Below, piece by piece: positions 9,651 to 20,061 of a stretch of DNA of 64,000 bases (position 1 is the first letter of the stretch; each line of letters opens with the position of its first letter). Below the pieces are notes generated by a model. That model was given only the letters and a program-made list of their open reading frames with translations. It was not told the DNA's origin and did not search any database. The stretch comes from Lotus japonicus (taxonomy: Eukaryota; Streptophyta; Magnoliopsida; Fabales; Fabaceae), in the NCBI RefSeq assembly GCF_012489685.1, contig NC_080045.1, forward strand, positions 51,419,096-51,483,095, written 5' to 3'. A program made the position numbers and the translations under genes.

Positions 9651-10167
9651 ATCTCCCCCTTTTTGATGATGACAAAACCATGTATTTTGATGAACAACTC
9701 TAAACAAATAAACTGAATACACTCAGAGTATAAGGTATCAGAGTTAAAACTTATCCTGATGTGTATAGTTTATCTTGCTCCTTCTGAATCCAAGACTCGT
9801 GCTTGATTCTGAGCTAAGCTCCCCCTGAATCTAATACTTAATATCAACATTAGTAATATCTAGATTCTGAGCTAAATAATATAGGAGTTGTCAAGATACT
9901 ATAAGTTCTCCCCCTTTTTGTCATAAGCAAAAAGAATGAAGGAGGAAAAAAATAGTAAGAGCATAAGACGAAATACTCCCCCTCAGAAGGAATACCAAGG
10001 GATACTTGGCTGCTGATTAGTATATCTTCTTATGAGAGCAGAAGTGTGGTTCTGGTGACATCTCCGTTCTGGACAAAATTTCATCTTCAGATGCTTCAGA
10101 ATGAGAAGCTAGGAACCTACTCTTCTTCTGATGACGCAAGTCAGAAGTTGTAGTAGCATCAATTGGT
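9651..10167 (-). other. Internal remnant of the nested copia element
   Basis: Its PPT (minus strand, 9651-9665) abuts the LTR. Further GGGGGAG motifs on the minus strand match the 3' non-coding region of the first copia element. No gene remains. Confidence 0.75.
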
Positions 10168-10556
10168 ATCAGAGTCAGAGGGATGCTTGGATCCTCTGAC
10201 CTTCGTAACTTCTGCTTCTGGACCTTCAGAGCTTCTGAACCTTCAGAGCCTCTGGTCCCTCAGAGCTTCTGGTCTTCAGATCTTCTGATCCTCAGATCTT
10301 CTGATCCTCTGATCTTCTGATCTTCTGATCCTCTGATCTTCTGATCCTCTGATCCTCTGATCCTCAGATCCTCTGATCTTCAGATCCTCTGATCTTCAGA
10401 TCTTCTGACGAATATATCTTCTGGTGTCAGAATCAGAACCTGTTTGTCAAAACACTCAAGACAAACATTAGAGTATCATAGTTGTTCATCCACAAATAAA
10501 TACTTGTTATCATCAAAACATAGAGTTGTACCACATGACCAAATCTTGATCTTACA
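10168..10556 (-). repeat. Truncated 5' LTR of the nested copia element
   Basis: This 389-bp segment copies 9262-9650 with one visible mismatch. It stops abruptly at 10168 where the internal deletion begins. It includes the CTGATC-rich simple repeat (about 10236-10407). Confidence 0.9.
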
Positions 10557-13308
10557 TTGCCCACCCCCTAAAAGGCCATGGCTTGATAATAGAGTGCAAT
10601 TCGCTGGCTGGCACATGCTGGATTCCTGAATGTCTTTGACAATCTCGACAGCCTCTTGCATATTCAATGCAATCCTTCATGATAGTTGGCCAATACAAAC
10701 CTTGCCTAAATAGGATCCATTTCATTTTTGCTCCTGCTTGATGAGCACCACATAGGCCGTCATGAACATCCGATACAGCTATAAATGTGTCGTCCTCGCT
10801 TAAGCATTTCAACAATGTGCCGTCGACGTTCTTTTTAAACAACTCGTTGCCTAAAATGGTGTAACTTAGAGCCCTGTACTTAACTTTTCTATCAGTTGAC
10901 CCTACTGGGTTCTGCAGGTACTCGACAATTGGCTTTCTCCAATCGTTGGAGGTTAGATTATCAATAAACATAATGTCGAGATCCGATGGGCTTAGCTTTT
11001 CCTTGATCTTAATTAGCTCTGTCAGCTTTAGTTTATCTACCATATACCCAGAAGCAACCTGCGCCAATTCATTGGCTTCTTGGTTTTCTATTCTAGGAAC
11101 ATGACCTATTCCAACCTCGTTGAATTTAGCCAACAAATTATTTGCTCTTACATAATATTTGGCTAGATGCTCGCTAACGCACTTGTATTCTTTGGTAAGC
11201 TGCTTTACTACCAACTCGGAGTCTCCTTTTACGACAACGTTCTTTGCCCCTAGAGCTAGTAAGATCTCGAGGCCTGATATCAGTGCCTCATACTCGACTT
11301 CATTGTTCGAGCAATTGCCCTTGATCCTAAATTTGAACTTAGTGGGGATGCCTTGCGGGGACATGATGAACATCCCGATTCCAGTTCCATTTTTATGGCT
11401 AGAACCGTCGAAGTATAATCTCCAAGGCTGTATGCCCACGTAAGTCACGATTTCTCTAGGCACAGTATGATCTGCTAGGAAATCAGCAACCGCTTGCCCT
11501 TTAATTGCTTTTAATGGGGCATAAGTTAGTGAATATTCGGTTAGGGCCAAAGCCCATTTACCAATTCGACTATGCAAGATTGGTTTGGATAACATATGCT
11601 TTATTATATCATAATGAGAAAAAACCATTACATCGATTGGCTTTATGTAATATTTCAACTTTACACAAGAGAAGTACAGGCATAGACACAATTTCTCGAT
11701 CATAGTGTATCGAGTTTCTGCGCCATTTAACATCCTACTCAAGTAAAATATGGCTCTTTCGTTGCCATCTTCATCTTCCTGAGCCAGCATACTCCCAATG
11801 GTTTCATCTGTGGCGGAAATATACAGCTTCATTGGCCTCCCCTTGATGGGTGGTACCATTACAGGTGGATTGGACAGGTACTTTTTGAGTTCATCGAATG
11901 CCTTTTGGTGTTCTGCTTCCCAGCGGAACACATCTTCCTTCTTTAATCGAAGAAGCGAGGAAAAGGACTTGGTCTTCTCACTGAGGTTGGTAATGAATCT
12001 CCTCAGGAAGTTAATCTTTCCTAATAGTGATTGCAATTGCTTCTTGCTGGTTGGAGGACTTGTGTCGAGAATGGCTTTAGCTTTATTTTTGTTGACCTCG
12101 ATGCCCTTTTTATGCACCACAAAACCCAAAAAATCACCTGCAATGACACCAAAGGCACATTTAAGGGGGTTCGTTTTCAAGCCATATTTTCTCATTCTCT
12201 CAAAGGATTTTCTTAGGTGCAATAAATGGTCATCCCTTGATGGGGATTTCACCACAATATCATCGATGTAGACCTGCATGAAAGTTTCAATAAAATCATG
12301 AAAGATGGTATTCATTACCCTTTGGTAGGTCGCGCTAGCGTTTTTCAACCAAAATGGCATGACCACCCACTCATATGTCTCCAAGGCACCTGGACATCGA
12401 AAAGCCGTCTTTGACACATCCTCTTCTGCTATGAAGATTTGGTTGTAACCTGAATAACCATCCAACAAGCTTAAGTATTCGTGACCCGCAGCTGAATCCA
12501 CCATCATCTCGGCAATGGGCATGTGATACTCGTCTTTTGGAGTGGCATCGTTAAGATCTCGAAAGTCAATACAAACTCTCATCTTTCCATTCTTCTTGAT
12601 TACTGGGACCACGTTGGCTAACCAATCTACATATCGGGCTGTCCTGATAAACTTGCACCTGAGAAGCCTTTCGATTTCTTCCTTGATCTTTACCAACACA
12701 TCTGCATGGAACCTTCTGGGTAATTGCTTGACTGGTTTCTTGTCTTCTTTGATGGGCAACTGCAATTCTACCAGTTCTCGACTCAGCCCTGGCATTTCAT
12801 CATAATCCCAAGCAAAGCAGTCTTTGAATTCTCTGAGTAATTTCACCATCCTATCCTTTAACTCTGGATCAATAAGAGCACTGATGTACGTTGGCTTCTT
12901 CTCTGAGCCATCACCCAAGTCTACTTCTTCTAAAGGGTCCTGTGCCTCCATTTTCTTGGAAATGTCGAGCGCTGGCTTCTCGAAACCCAATGGGCTGTCA
13001 TCGTAGATGCAATCCAGTCTTAAATTACGGAGATCTTCAAATTCTCCGACGCTCTGCTCGTCTTCTTCCAAACACGCGTTATCCTTATTCGTTGTTGCCT
13101 CCTCCTGAGGTGTCAACTCGACAGGCAGGATTGAGACATTAGCTTCGTCAATAGCCATTTCGTTGGCTATTCTTTCGGCCTCTAAGGCCGTCCTTATTTT
13201 GTTTTCGGCTGCGTAAGCCGAAATTCGAGCTATGCTCGAATTAATCATCTTTACCACTGGTTTGCCACTCACTAGTGGCATCCTTTTCTTCATCGCTGTG
13301 CCATCCAC
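10557..13308 (-). CDS. Tat element pol, 5' part: RT, RNase H, second RNase H, integrase zinc finger
   Basis: The frame opens at 13308 and continues to the nested copia insertion; the apparent stop inside the LTR is artificial. Domains in order: reverse transcriptase (about residues 195-400) with catalytic YIDD near 348; first RNase H (about 490-570) with ATDET and a degenerate core; a linker; a second, archaeal-type RNase H (about 625-760) starting PWRLYFDGSS with a conserved NNEVEYEAL and GDSELVV; then the integrase HHCC zinc finger (about 840-885, HDGLCGAH ... CRDCQ). The double RNase H identifies the Tat lineage. It overlaps the gag-protease ORF by 68 bp in a different frame. Confidence 0.92.
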
Positions 13309-16300
13309 TCATGGCATCAGGTTTGCATGCTTCATTGAGGTTTAGGCCCCGGATGGGATCCAATGTCACTGAGTACTCTGAGTATGGGTTGAAATATTGA
13401 TTAGCCACTGTGTCTAAAGGAGAGATTGTGGCTAAACTCTTCTCGAAATTCTTCTTACCAACATAGCCTGTCTCTGCTAAATAGTAGCTTTGATCTGCTT
13501 GTACATTTTCGACAACTCCATCAGCCTTCCAAATGGATATACGTTGGTGTAAAATTGAAGGCACTGCCCCCACGCCATGAATCCATTCTCTTCCCAGCAG
13601 CAAATTGTAATTGGCCTTTGAAGGGACCACAATGAACAATGTGGAGCGGGCCACCATTCCTACAGTTATATTCAACATAATTGCCCCCAGGGAAGAACCT
13701 GTCTTTCCTTCATAATCAGAAAGTACCATATCATGTGGGATTAGGTCTGCTTCAGTTTTACCCAACTTTTTGAGCATAAACCCAGGCATCAGGTTGATTG
13801 CAGCTCCTCCGTCGACAAGGACTTTGTTAACTCCTTTCTCCTCGACTTTGGCCCAAACAAATAACGGCTTCAAATGGCTCTTCATTTGCTCAGTTGGCCT
13901 CTGGAAGATAGCTCTCTCATCCTCGACAGATCCTCTCTGCATCACATAATAACACAAAGGATTATCATCTGGTTCTTCTTCGACATAGTAGTCTTCCTCG
14001 CTTTCAGTGACCTCTGAGATTCTATCGAATTCTGCAGGTAAGATAGACACTATGTAGATGATGTTAAGGTCTTCCCCATCACTGTCATCGAAATCTTCGA
14101 GCATGTCTTCATCCTCATCTTCGACAACATCTTTCCCCTTTTCTTTGGCTGGGTTTGGTGGCGCAGTTGTTCCCTGTTTGATGGCGTGGTCTAGCTGATT
14201 GATAATCGACGCCACACTAGGTTCATTGCGGGGATTATCTTCTGGCTTTATGTCCCATAGTGAACGGAACTTGCCACCTCTTTCCCTTTCAGCTTTCCTT
14301 TTCCTCAAAAAACGTCTGAACTGAGTCCTGGTCATTTGCTCAGGAGCATAGTAGTTCCCAGAGCCATAGGAGTAGCTTCGCGACACACGGGAATTGTTGA
14401 TGTAAGAGGATCCCTGACCCAAGTCGATTTTCTGCCATTTTTGGTGTTGTTTTGGTCTTGGAGGCGCTGGCCTGAACCATTGATTCTTTGGCAACCCAGC
14501 ATCAGGGACGTAAGTCTTGTCTTTAATCCTCGACTTCTGGCCTTTATGGCCATCGAGTTCCTGGCCTCTCTCAACCCACTCCTCATGGGGGTATTTCAAC
14601 CTCCTAGACACAGGCATTTTGTTCTGGTAATGCCTCTTCATTTCAGAATCTTGGTAGGCTTTGGCTGTAGATTTGTCGAAAACGGCGCTGCATCGAGGAC
14701 ACAACATGACTTCTTTTTCGCCATCTTTGCTCCGGGACAGAAACTCAACAAGAGTTTCTCCGGCCTTGGGGTAAACCTCCTCTAAGCTCACCTCTTTCTC
14801 GACCTCTGGTTCTTCAATAGCAATGTTTTCCTCCTTGGCCTCTCCAAGTGTCAAACCTAAATCTAGCTTTTCAGAAATGTCGACCATGCCAATGTAGAAG
14901 GGTTCCACATAGTTGGCTTCAGCTACCTGCAACGGATCAGAGTCAATCTTCATTTGGCTTTTGGCTTTTTCATCATACTTGAGTCTTCCTGAATCCAATG
15001 CCCCCTGCACAAGATCCCTGAAACGAACACACTGTGAGGTCCAATGACCAAAAAAGTTGTGATATTTGCAATATTTCTTCCCTTTCCTTTGCTCAGGAGA
15101 AGGAAGTTTTTGGTCTTTAGGGACCACAAGCAAACCATCAGACACGAGTATATCATAGATTGCATCACATTTGGTCACATCAAAAGTATAAGTTTTTACT
15201 GCAGGAATGGTATTCTTGGGGCTTTCTTCCCCAAGTTTGTTTTCATATGGTTTCAATGCTTTACATACATAAGGATCACCTGGCTGGAGTTCAGCCAGAT
15301 TAACATCATTTATGTCAATATCCGTAGGGGTTTCTCGATAGACACATGGACTTTGACACACTGGGTCAGTGTCTATGTATGCTACTTTTTTCTTCTTTGG
15401 CCACTTAGTGGTTTTGGTCCTTTCCTCGGATTTCTCAGCCTTTAGTAATTCGATGTGCCTCACTCTGTCTGCGAGTAGGGACATATCTCGAATGTATTGA
15501 GTATCGATTTTCTTCCTAATAGAATACTCTAGACCACCAGCGACTAAGACAACTAGCTCATGTTCAGGGACATGAGTAAAACATCGAGATTTAAGCATCC
15601 TAAACCTGTTTAGATAATCATCAATGGACTCTGCTGGCTTCCTTTTGACACTAGCCAAATCTTTCAAACTCACTTTGCACTCTCCCCTAAAGAATTGTTC
15701 GTGGAAAATTCTTTCCAACTGGGCCCATGCATGGACTGACCTAGGAGCGAGGGTGGTGAACCAGGTAAATGCATTCTTAGTTAAAGAACTCGGGAAGTAC
15801 TTCATTTTCAAGTTTTCATTGATGGCTAAGTCCCCTGCTTCGATTTGGTACCTGGCTATGTGTTCTACAGTAGACTCCCCTGAATCCCCGGAGAACTTAG
15901 TGAATTTGGGGACCTTCCAGCCTCGAGGAAGCTCTGATTCGAGAACTTCCTCTGTAAAGGCCGACACAAAATGGGGTCTATTCGCGAAAACCACGTTGAA
16001 GCCATGTTGGTTCAACAATTGTTCCACTACCGCAGCAACATTTTGTTGCCCCCCAGCGTTCTGGTGTCGAATTCTTTCTAGCACACCATCAGCGTGTTCT
16101 TCCCTGTTTACCATGTACACATTTTGCAATGGTGGGTGCATTGCCTCGTTTCCCCCAAACAAAGGGTTTGCCCCCATATCTTGGCGTTGTGGCGCTTGAT
16201 AGCGCACAGGGGCAGGGACATGGTTAGGCAATGGGATTTGGTTAATCCCTGGTACTGGTTGAATTTCGACTGGTGCCCCCAGGGCTGTAGCCAAACGATC

Positions 16301-16885
16301 CATTTGACGTGCCAAATGCTGGTTATTGGCATTATTATTTTGGAGCACAGGGTTAATTATTTCGCCTATCTGACGAGATAGCATGTTAACCATTTCGTGG
16401 TTACTATCATCTACCTGCTGCCTAATGGCTTGAAGTGAACCAGTGTTCATACCTGTAGACAAATAAATTTGTGAACTAGACCCAGGAATAGGGCCAGGAG
16501 GACTAACTCGACTACTCCCTAAGTTCAACATTGTCCCATTTGCCCCAAAGGGGGGTATGCTGAATGGGGGAACATTCTCAGGGAACGTCGAATACGTGCC
16601 TTGTATGCCTTGCATCACAGATATAGGCATACCATAAGGCATGTCTCCTCTTGTAACCGTTGGAACAAGTTGTGCCTGCACTGATGTAGATACAGGCATT
16701 TCTGCAACTGCAGAAATTGCCACGTTCTGGGTTGGCACGGTGGTGCCAGGCCCCATCCCAGTAGACACTTCTTCATTACCGCTACTCCCCCCAGGACTGC
16801 CCTGATTGCCCACGTTAGACCCTTGGGGGGAAGTTCTTCCTCGATTGCTTGCCATACTCACAGTCTTTCCACTTCTTAGGTGCAT
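13241..16885 (-). CDS. Tat element gag-protease polyprotein
   Basis: The product is 1214 aa and starts MHLRSGKTV. The N-terminus is glycine/proline-rich. A retrotransposon gag core lies at about 330-480. A cysteine/histidine knuckle (CKYHNFFGHWTSQC) sits near 605. A lysine/arginine-rich segment follows, then an acidic region, and a retropepsin domain at about 1010-1120 with active-site VLVDGGAAINLMP, where DGG replaces the more usual DTG/DSG. The ORF has no stops. Its end overlaps the pol ORF by 68 bp in a different frame, so pol would need a frameshift, splicing or re-initiation. Confidence 0.9.
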   Translation of the reverse strand: MHLRSGKTVSMASNRGRTSPQGSNVGNQGSPGGSSGNEEVSTGMGPGTTVPTQNVAISAVAEMPVSTSVQAQLVPTVTRGDMPYGMPISVMQGIQGTYSTFPENVPPFSIPPFGANGTMLNLGSSRVSPPGPIPGSSSQIYLSTGMNTGSLQAIRQQVDDSNHEMVNMLSRQIGEIINPVLQNNNANNQHLARQMDRLATALGAPVEIQPVPGINQIPLPNHVPAPVRYQAPQRQDMGANPLFGGNEAMHPPLQNVYMVNREEHADGVLERIRHQNAGGQQNVAAVVEQLLNQHGFNVVFANRPHFVSAFTEEVLESELPRGWKVPKFTKFSGDSGESTVEHIARYQIEAGDLAINENLKMKYFPSSLTKNAFTWFTTLAPRSVHAWAQLERIFHEQFFRGECKVSLKDLASVKRKPAESIDDYLNRFRMLKSRCFTHVPEHELVVLVAGGLEYSIRKKIDTQYIRDMSLLADRVRHIELLKAEKSEERTKTTKWPKKKKVAYIDTDPVCQSPCVYRETPTDIDINDVNLAELQPGDPYVCKALKPYENKLGEESPKNTIPAVKTYTFDVTKCDAIYDILVSDGLLVVPKDQKLPSPEQRKGKKYCKYHNFFGHWTSQCVRFRDLVQGALDSGRLKYDEKAKSQMKIDSDPLQVAEANYVEPFYIGMVDISEKLDLGLTLGEAKEENIAIEEPEVEKEVSLEEVYPKAGETLVEFLSRSKDGEKEVMLCPRCSAVFDKSTAKAYQDSEMKRHYQNKMPVSRRLKYPHEEWVERGQELDGHKGQKSRIKDKTYVPDAGLPKNQWFRPAPPRPKQHQKWQKIDLGQGSSYINNSRVSRSYSYGSGNYYAPEQMTRTQFRRFLRKRKAERERGGKFRSLWDIKPEDNPRNEPSVASIINQLDHAIKQGTTAPPNPAKEKGKDVVEDEDEDMLEDFDDSDGEDLNIIYIVSILPAEFDRISEVTESEEDYYVEEEPDDNPLCYYVMQRGSVEDERAIFQRPTEQMKSHLKPLFVWAKVEEKGVNKVLVDGGAAINLMPGFMLKKLGKTEADLIPHDMVLSDYEGKTGSSLGAIMLNITVGMVARSTLFIVVPSKANYNLLLGREWIHGVGAVPSILHQRISIWKADGVVENVQADQSYYLAETGYVGKKNFEKSLATISPLDTVANQYFNPYSEYSVTLDPIRGLNLNEACKPDAMSGWHSDEEKDATSEWQTSGKDD

Positions 16886-16987
16886 ATAACACGTAAATCA
16901 CAAACAAAGCAAGTAACAAATACCAGGTAACATGCAATACAATAAACACACAAAACGCTTCTGTAAAACTTAGTTTTCACAAAAACG

Positions 16988-17005
16988 GTCCCACTAGGCG
17001 TGCCA
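16988..17005 (-). other. Primer-binding site of the Tat element
   Basis: On the minus strand TGGCACGCCTAGTGGGAC begins 3 bases after the LTR end. Position and the TGG start fit a tRNA primer site; the tRNA is not identified here. Confidence 0.65.
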
Positions 17006-17008
17006 ATT

Positions 17009-17795
17009 TGTTTACACTGATTTTTGGTAAACAAATATCCTCTTAGTTCGACTAAAGGAAGTTTAAATTCAGGGTCCTTTTGAGAAAACGCTTTGCCAAA
17101 GTATTGTGTGTGTGTGTGAATGGTTTTCGACAACAATGAATTGGTTCAAATAGAACTGGATTTCATCAAGCACGGGTCAATTACAAAGGAGTCACATACA
17201 TCAAAATAACACGTAAGCTACAAGAAGTGTGGATTTCGACAGGAAAAGTGCATAAAAGAACTGGAAATTAACAAACTTAATACAAGAAAACTAAAGTGTT
17301 GGTTCTGCAACATACTCCTCCATCATCACGTCTTGCTCCTTGAGTCTCATTGATGCGGACATTTAGAGCTTTTTGGTGAATTTTCAGAGTTTGAGTTGGG
17401 AACCCTCTTTCTGAATTGGATTCTCCTATTTATAGAGCTTCATGTTCCGCGTGTCCTTGACGGTTTTCCTCCTCAATGGATAGGTTAGTGAGTCTGGTTT
17501 CTCCCACGATCTGATGCTTGCTCCGGAAGTTCCATGCGTGGTGGTGGAGATCGTGTGCTTCAACTGCTTCAACTGTTTCCTGGCCACGTTTTCGACTAAC
17601 GTGGTGAGAATCTGACTTGGTCAATGCGGCACGTGTTACATGTGCCTGTATTTAGCAGTAATTGCTAGTGTCGAATTCGGCTGCCTCCTTAACTTGGTGC
17701 CTTTTCATTTTTCTTTCTTTAGTCCAAATTCGACTACCTTGGGTGTTTTGGGCCGGATGTGTTTTTTTTCCTTGGGCCAAAATATTGGGCCAACA
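17009..17795 (-). repeat. 5' LTR of the Tat element
   Basis: On the minus strand the LTR runs TGTTGGCCCAA ... GTAAACA (787 bp). The ends are inferred from the TG/CA rule and the adjacent primer-binding site, because no second copy is in the window. ACGGT at 17796-17800 would be the target duplication. Confidence 0.75.
17426..17435 (-). promoter_or_regulatory. TATA box in the Tat LTR
   Basis: The minus strand reads CTATAAATAG, a strong plant TATA box in the middle of the LTR. Confidence 0.65.
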
Positions 17796-18680
17796 ACGGT
17801 CTTATTAATAAATTTTAAACAACCTAAATATAAAAAAATCACAATTATTTTATTTCCTAAATATTAGTCAACTAAAAAAGGAGGTTGGACCAATATATCA
17901 TCTTTTTTTTAAACTAACTAACAATATCATCTGTTTTGTTACATAAAAAAGTATATAATCTTATTTAAAAAATAAAAAAATCTTTCATAAAAAAATTATA
18001 AATTCCTATTAGAATTGCTTGATAATAAAACTCTGTCAAATGATTTTGCAGATAAAAAGCTAGAAGATTAATAAAAAAATTAATATTTTATGATAAGTTT
18101 GTTAAAAATTCTCTAAAAAAAAGCTCATTTAACATTTTCGCATAAAGTCTCAAATTGTCTGTACACGGCCCTGGGCCTTCCATAACTCTTTGTTTTTATG
18201 GGAAACAAACTCAATTACTTTCCTTTCTCCTATTAAAAAAAAATTACTTTCCTTTCTGGTTTGTAATTTTAATGCTTTCTCTTGTGGGTTTGGTGGGCTT
18301 TGGGAGCTTTTGTTGTTGCTGCTTTCCTACTTATACAGTTTGTTCATGCTTGAGGGATGCTGGGAATTGTTGTTGGTCCTTGCCTTTTATTTAGTGTGTT
18401 CTTTGGTAGGTGGAATTGATCATACTGTTTGTATTTTAGTTGAACTTCTAGTTTGTTATTTTCTTTTCTTTTTTCTTTTTGTGGTGGCTATTTTGCTACT
18501 ACATTCTTTTTTTCCCTTGCATTTGAGTTTAGCACCCCTTGTGCTAAGGTTGAATGCAATTATTTGGCTTATATAAAATAAAATTTCCCTATTCTACATT
18601 ATTGCTACTTATAAAGGATGAAATACTAACCCCACATTGTCACTAAACATGAGATGAAGGTCCAAAACTACACACATAAG
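17796..18680. other. AT-rich intergenic DNA
   Basis: The stretch contains homopolymer runs, T-rich open frames around 18155-18576 that encode only low-complexity hydrophobic sequence, and no recognisable gene. Nothing else is supported. Confidence 0.5.
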
Positions 18681-19650
18681 CAGTGAAGGATCCAAGAATT
18701 TTTTGTTGTGAGGGCAAAACACATATGTAAATTTGAAGTATAATTCTCGATCTAGAAACTATTTCTAGGATGATAACATGGAATTCTTGACCTTAAACTA
18801 TGATTATTATGAAGTTTTTATGAATCAAATTTTATAAAACATTTTTTCATTGACGAGCCCAAAATTTTATCAAGTACTTAAGATTGAGAAGAAAATGATT
18901 GCCCTAATATTGATTTTCTTGAGAAACTTTTCTAGCAAAAATAGCATAATCGTAATTAGTTTCATACTCCTAAAAATATTAATTTAATGGAATAAAGAAT
19001 AAAATAACTCTCACAATGTTTTTTATTAACTCATATAATTGTAAGTTTTGTTATGCTGCAAATAATTTATTTTAAAAAATTAGCCATGATGAATGATGAA
19101 TGATGATAGATATAAACATCCACCATCCATGTATCTATAAATCAACCTCACACAGCTATTAAGTGTTGAATGAAAGAAGAAAAATAGTTGGGGATTTGAG
19201 GTTGGGGTTATCTTGTGAGCCATGGTATAACTATTGGACAAAATAAATGAGAGTGAAAGAATGATGTATTTTTTTTTATAAGCAATGAATAATATATTAA
19301 AAGGAAGTACAAAGGGTACTTCAATCCCAATACATAAAGAGGAAAAGGAGAAGAATGGTGTAATATTTGATGGACATTACTCAAGATTCAAGAAACACTA
19401 AATAAAAAAATATCCAATTTGTGTTCAAAATTTTCAACTTTAAGCAATGTGAGACATAAGTGAGGGCAATTTTTATCAAATGGGTCATCAAAAACCATAC
19501 TTTTATTACTCAAATTTAGTGAGGACAATTTTTATTAAAAGAGTCATAAAAAACCACATACTTTTACTACTCAAACTTTTTTCTAATGTATTTTTTCAAA
19601 TTCAAGTGAGAGCACTTGCCCTCATACTCCCCTACTTGCATCAATCCCTG
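18681..19650. mobile_element. hAT-like DNA transposon relic
   Basis: Imperfect terminal inverted repeats: the left end starts CAGTGAAGGATCCAAG and has GTGAGGGCAA about 30 bp in. The right end reversed starts CAGGGATTGATGCAAG and has ATGAGGGCAA at the same distance. Flanking 8-mers CACATAAG (18673-18680) and CATATGAG (19651-19658) match at 6 of 8. No transposase frame remains. An imperfect 60-bp tandem repeat (about 19460-19580) lies inside. Confidence 0.5.
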
Positions 19651-20061
19651 CATATGAGCATGAAACTAGAAAGAGGTGAAACAATATTAGAATGAATAAC
19701 ATTTTGAAGAAAATATATATCTTCACTTCAACGTTGAACTACCACAAAATCTACTTCATTAACCTAACAAAAATGTCAAACCAACGAACGCCAATGTTAT
19801 CAACCTTAGGGTGACCATAATTACTCTTAAAATTAGGCCACTTTCAAATGACCGAATCGTGAGCGGCATGAAATTTCAGGGACCAATTTGATGATTTACG
19901 CATAAAAATAGTGGAGGAGCATCGTTTCCCCGTAGGCCACTTCACACAGGAACAAATCGACTGGGAAAATTGAATTCAAATCCCTTCGAATTTTCTCGAG
20001 AAAAAAAACACAAAATTTTCTCGAGAAAACAATCACTCGTCGCGGAATCGAGTTACATACA
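19651..20061 (+). other. Promoter and leader region of the IPUT1-like gene
   Basis: AT-rich sequence becomes less so towards 20061. A leader repeat (ATTTTCTCGAGAAAA twice, 19990-20030) precedes the ATG. No TATA box is convincing. Confidence 0.35.

Larger units (their letters stand above)
8455..10556 (-). mobile_element. Nested, deleted Sirevirus-like copia element
   Basis: Ends are TG...CA and the target duplication is perfect: TTGCC at 8450-8454 and 10557-10561. In the element's own orientation there is a 5' LTR stump (10556-10168), 517 bp of internal DNA (10167-9651) and a full 3' LTR (9650-8455). Gag-pol and the rest of the 5' LTR are absent. The LTR stump and the matching part of the full LTR (9262-9650) differ at a single visible base, so this is the youngest insertion here or has been gene-converted. 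Confidence 0.9.
7374..17795 (-). mobile_element. Tat-lineage Ty3/gypsy retrotransposon, 3' end cut off by the copia insertion
   Basis: The element reads right to left: 5' LTR (17795-17009), primer-binding site (17005-16988), gag-protease (16885-13241), pol (13308-10557 continuing at 8449-7572) and then the tail of an ORF on the opposite strand. A second RNase H domain after the usual one is the hallmark of the Tat/Ogre lineage. The 3' LTR is missing because the Sirevirus-like element inserted at 7373; the remainder should lie upstream of the window. A second copia element (8455-10556) splits integrase. The gag and pol frames are otherwise open. Confidence 0.9.

Noticed and set aside
18155..18576. 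Two overlapping plus-strand ORFs of 79 and 128 codons
   Set aside because: Hydrophobic, T-rich low-complexity sequence with no family resemblance, no leader and no splice context; looks like translated AT-rich intergenic DNA.
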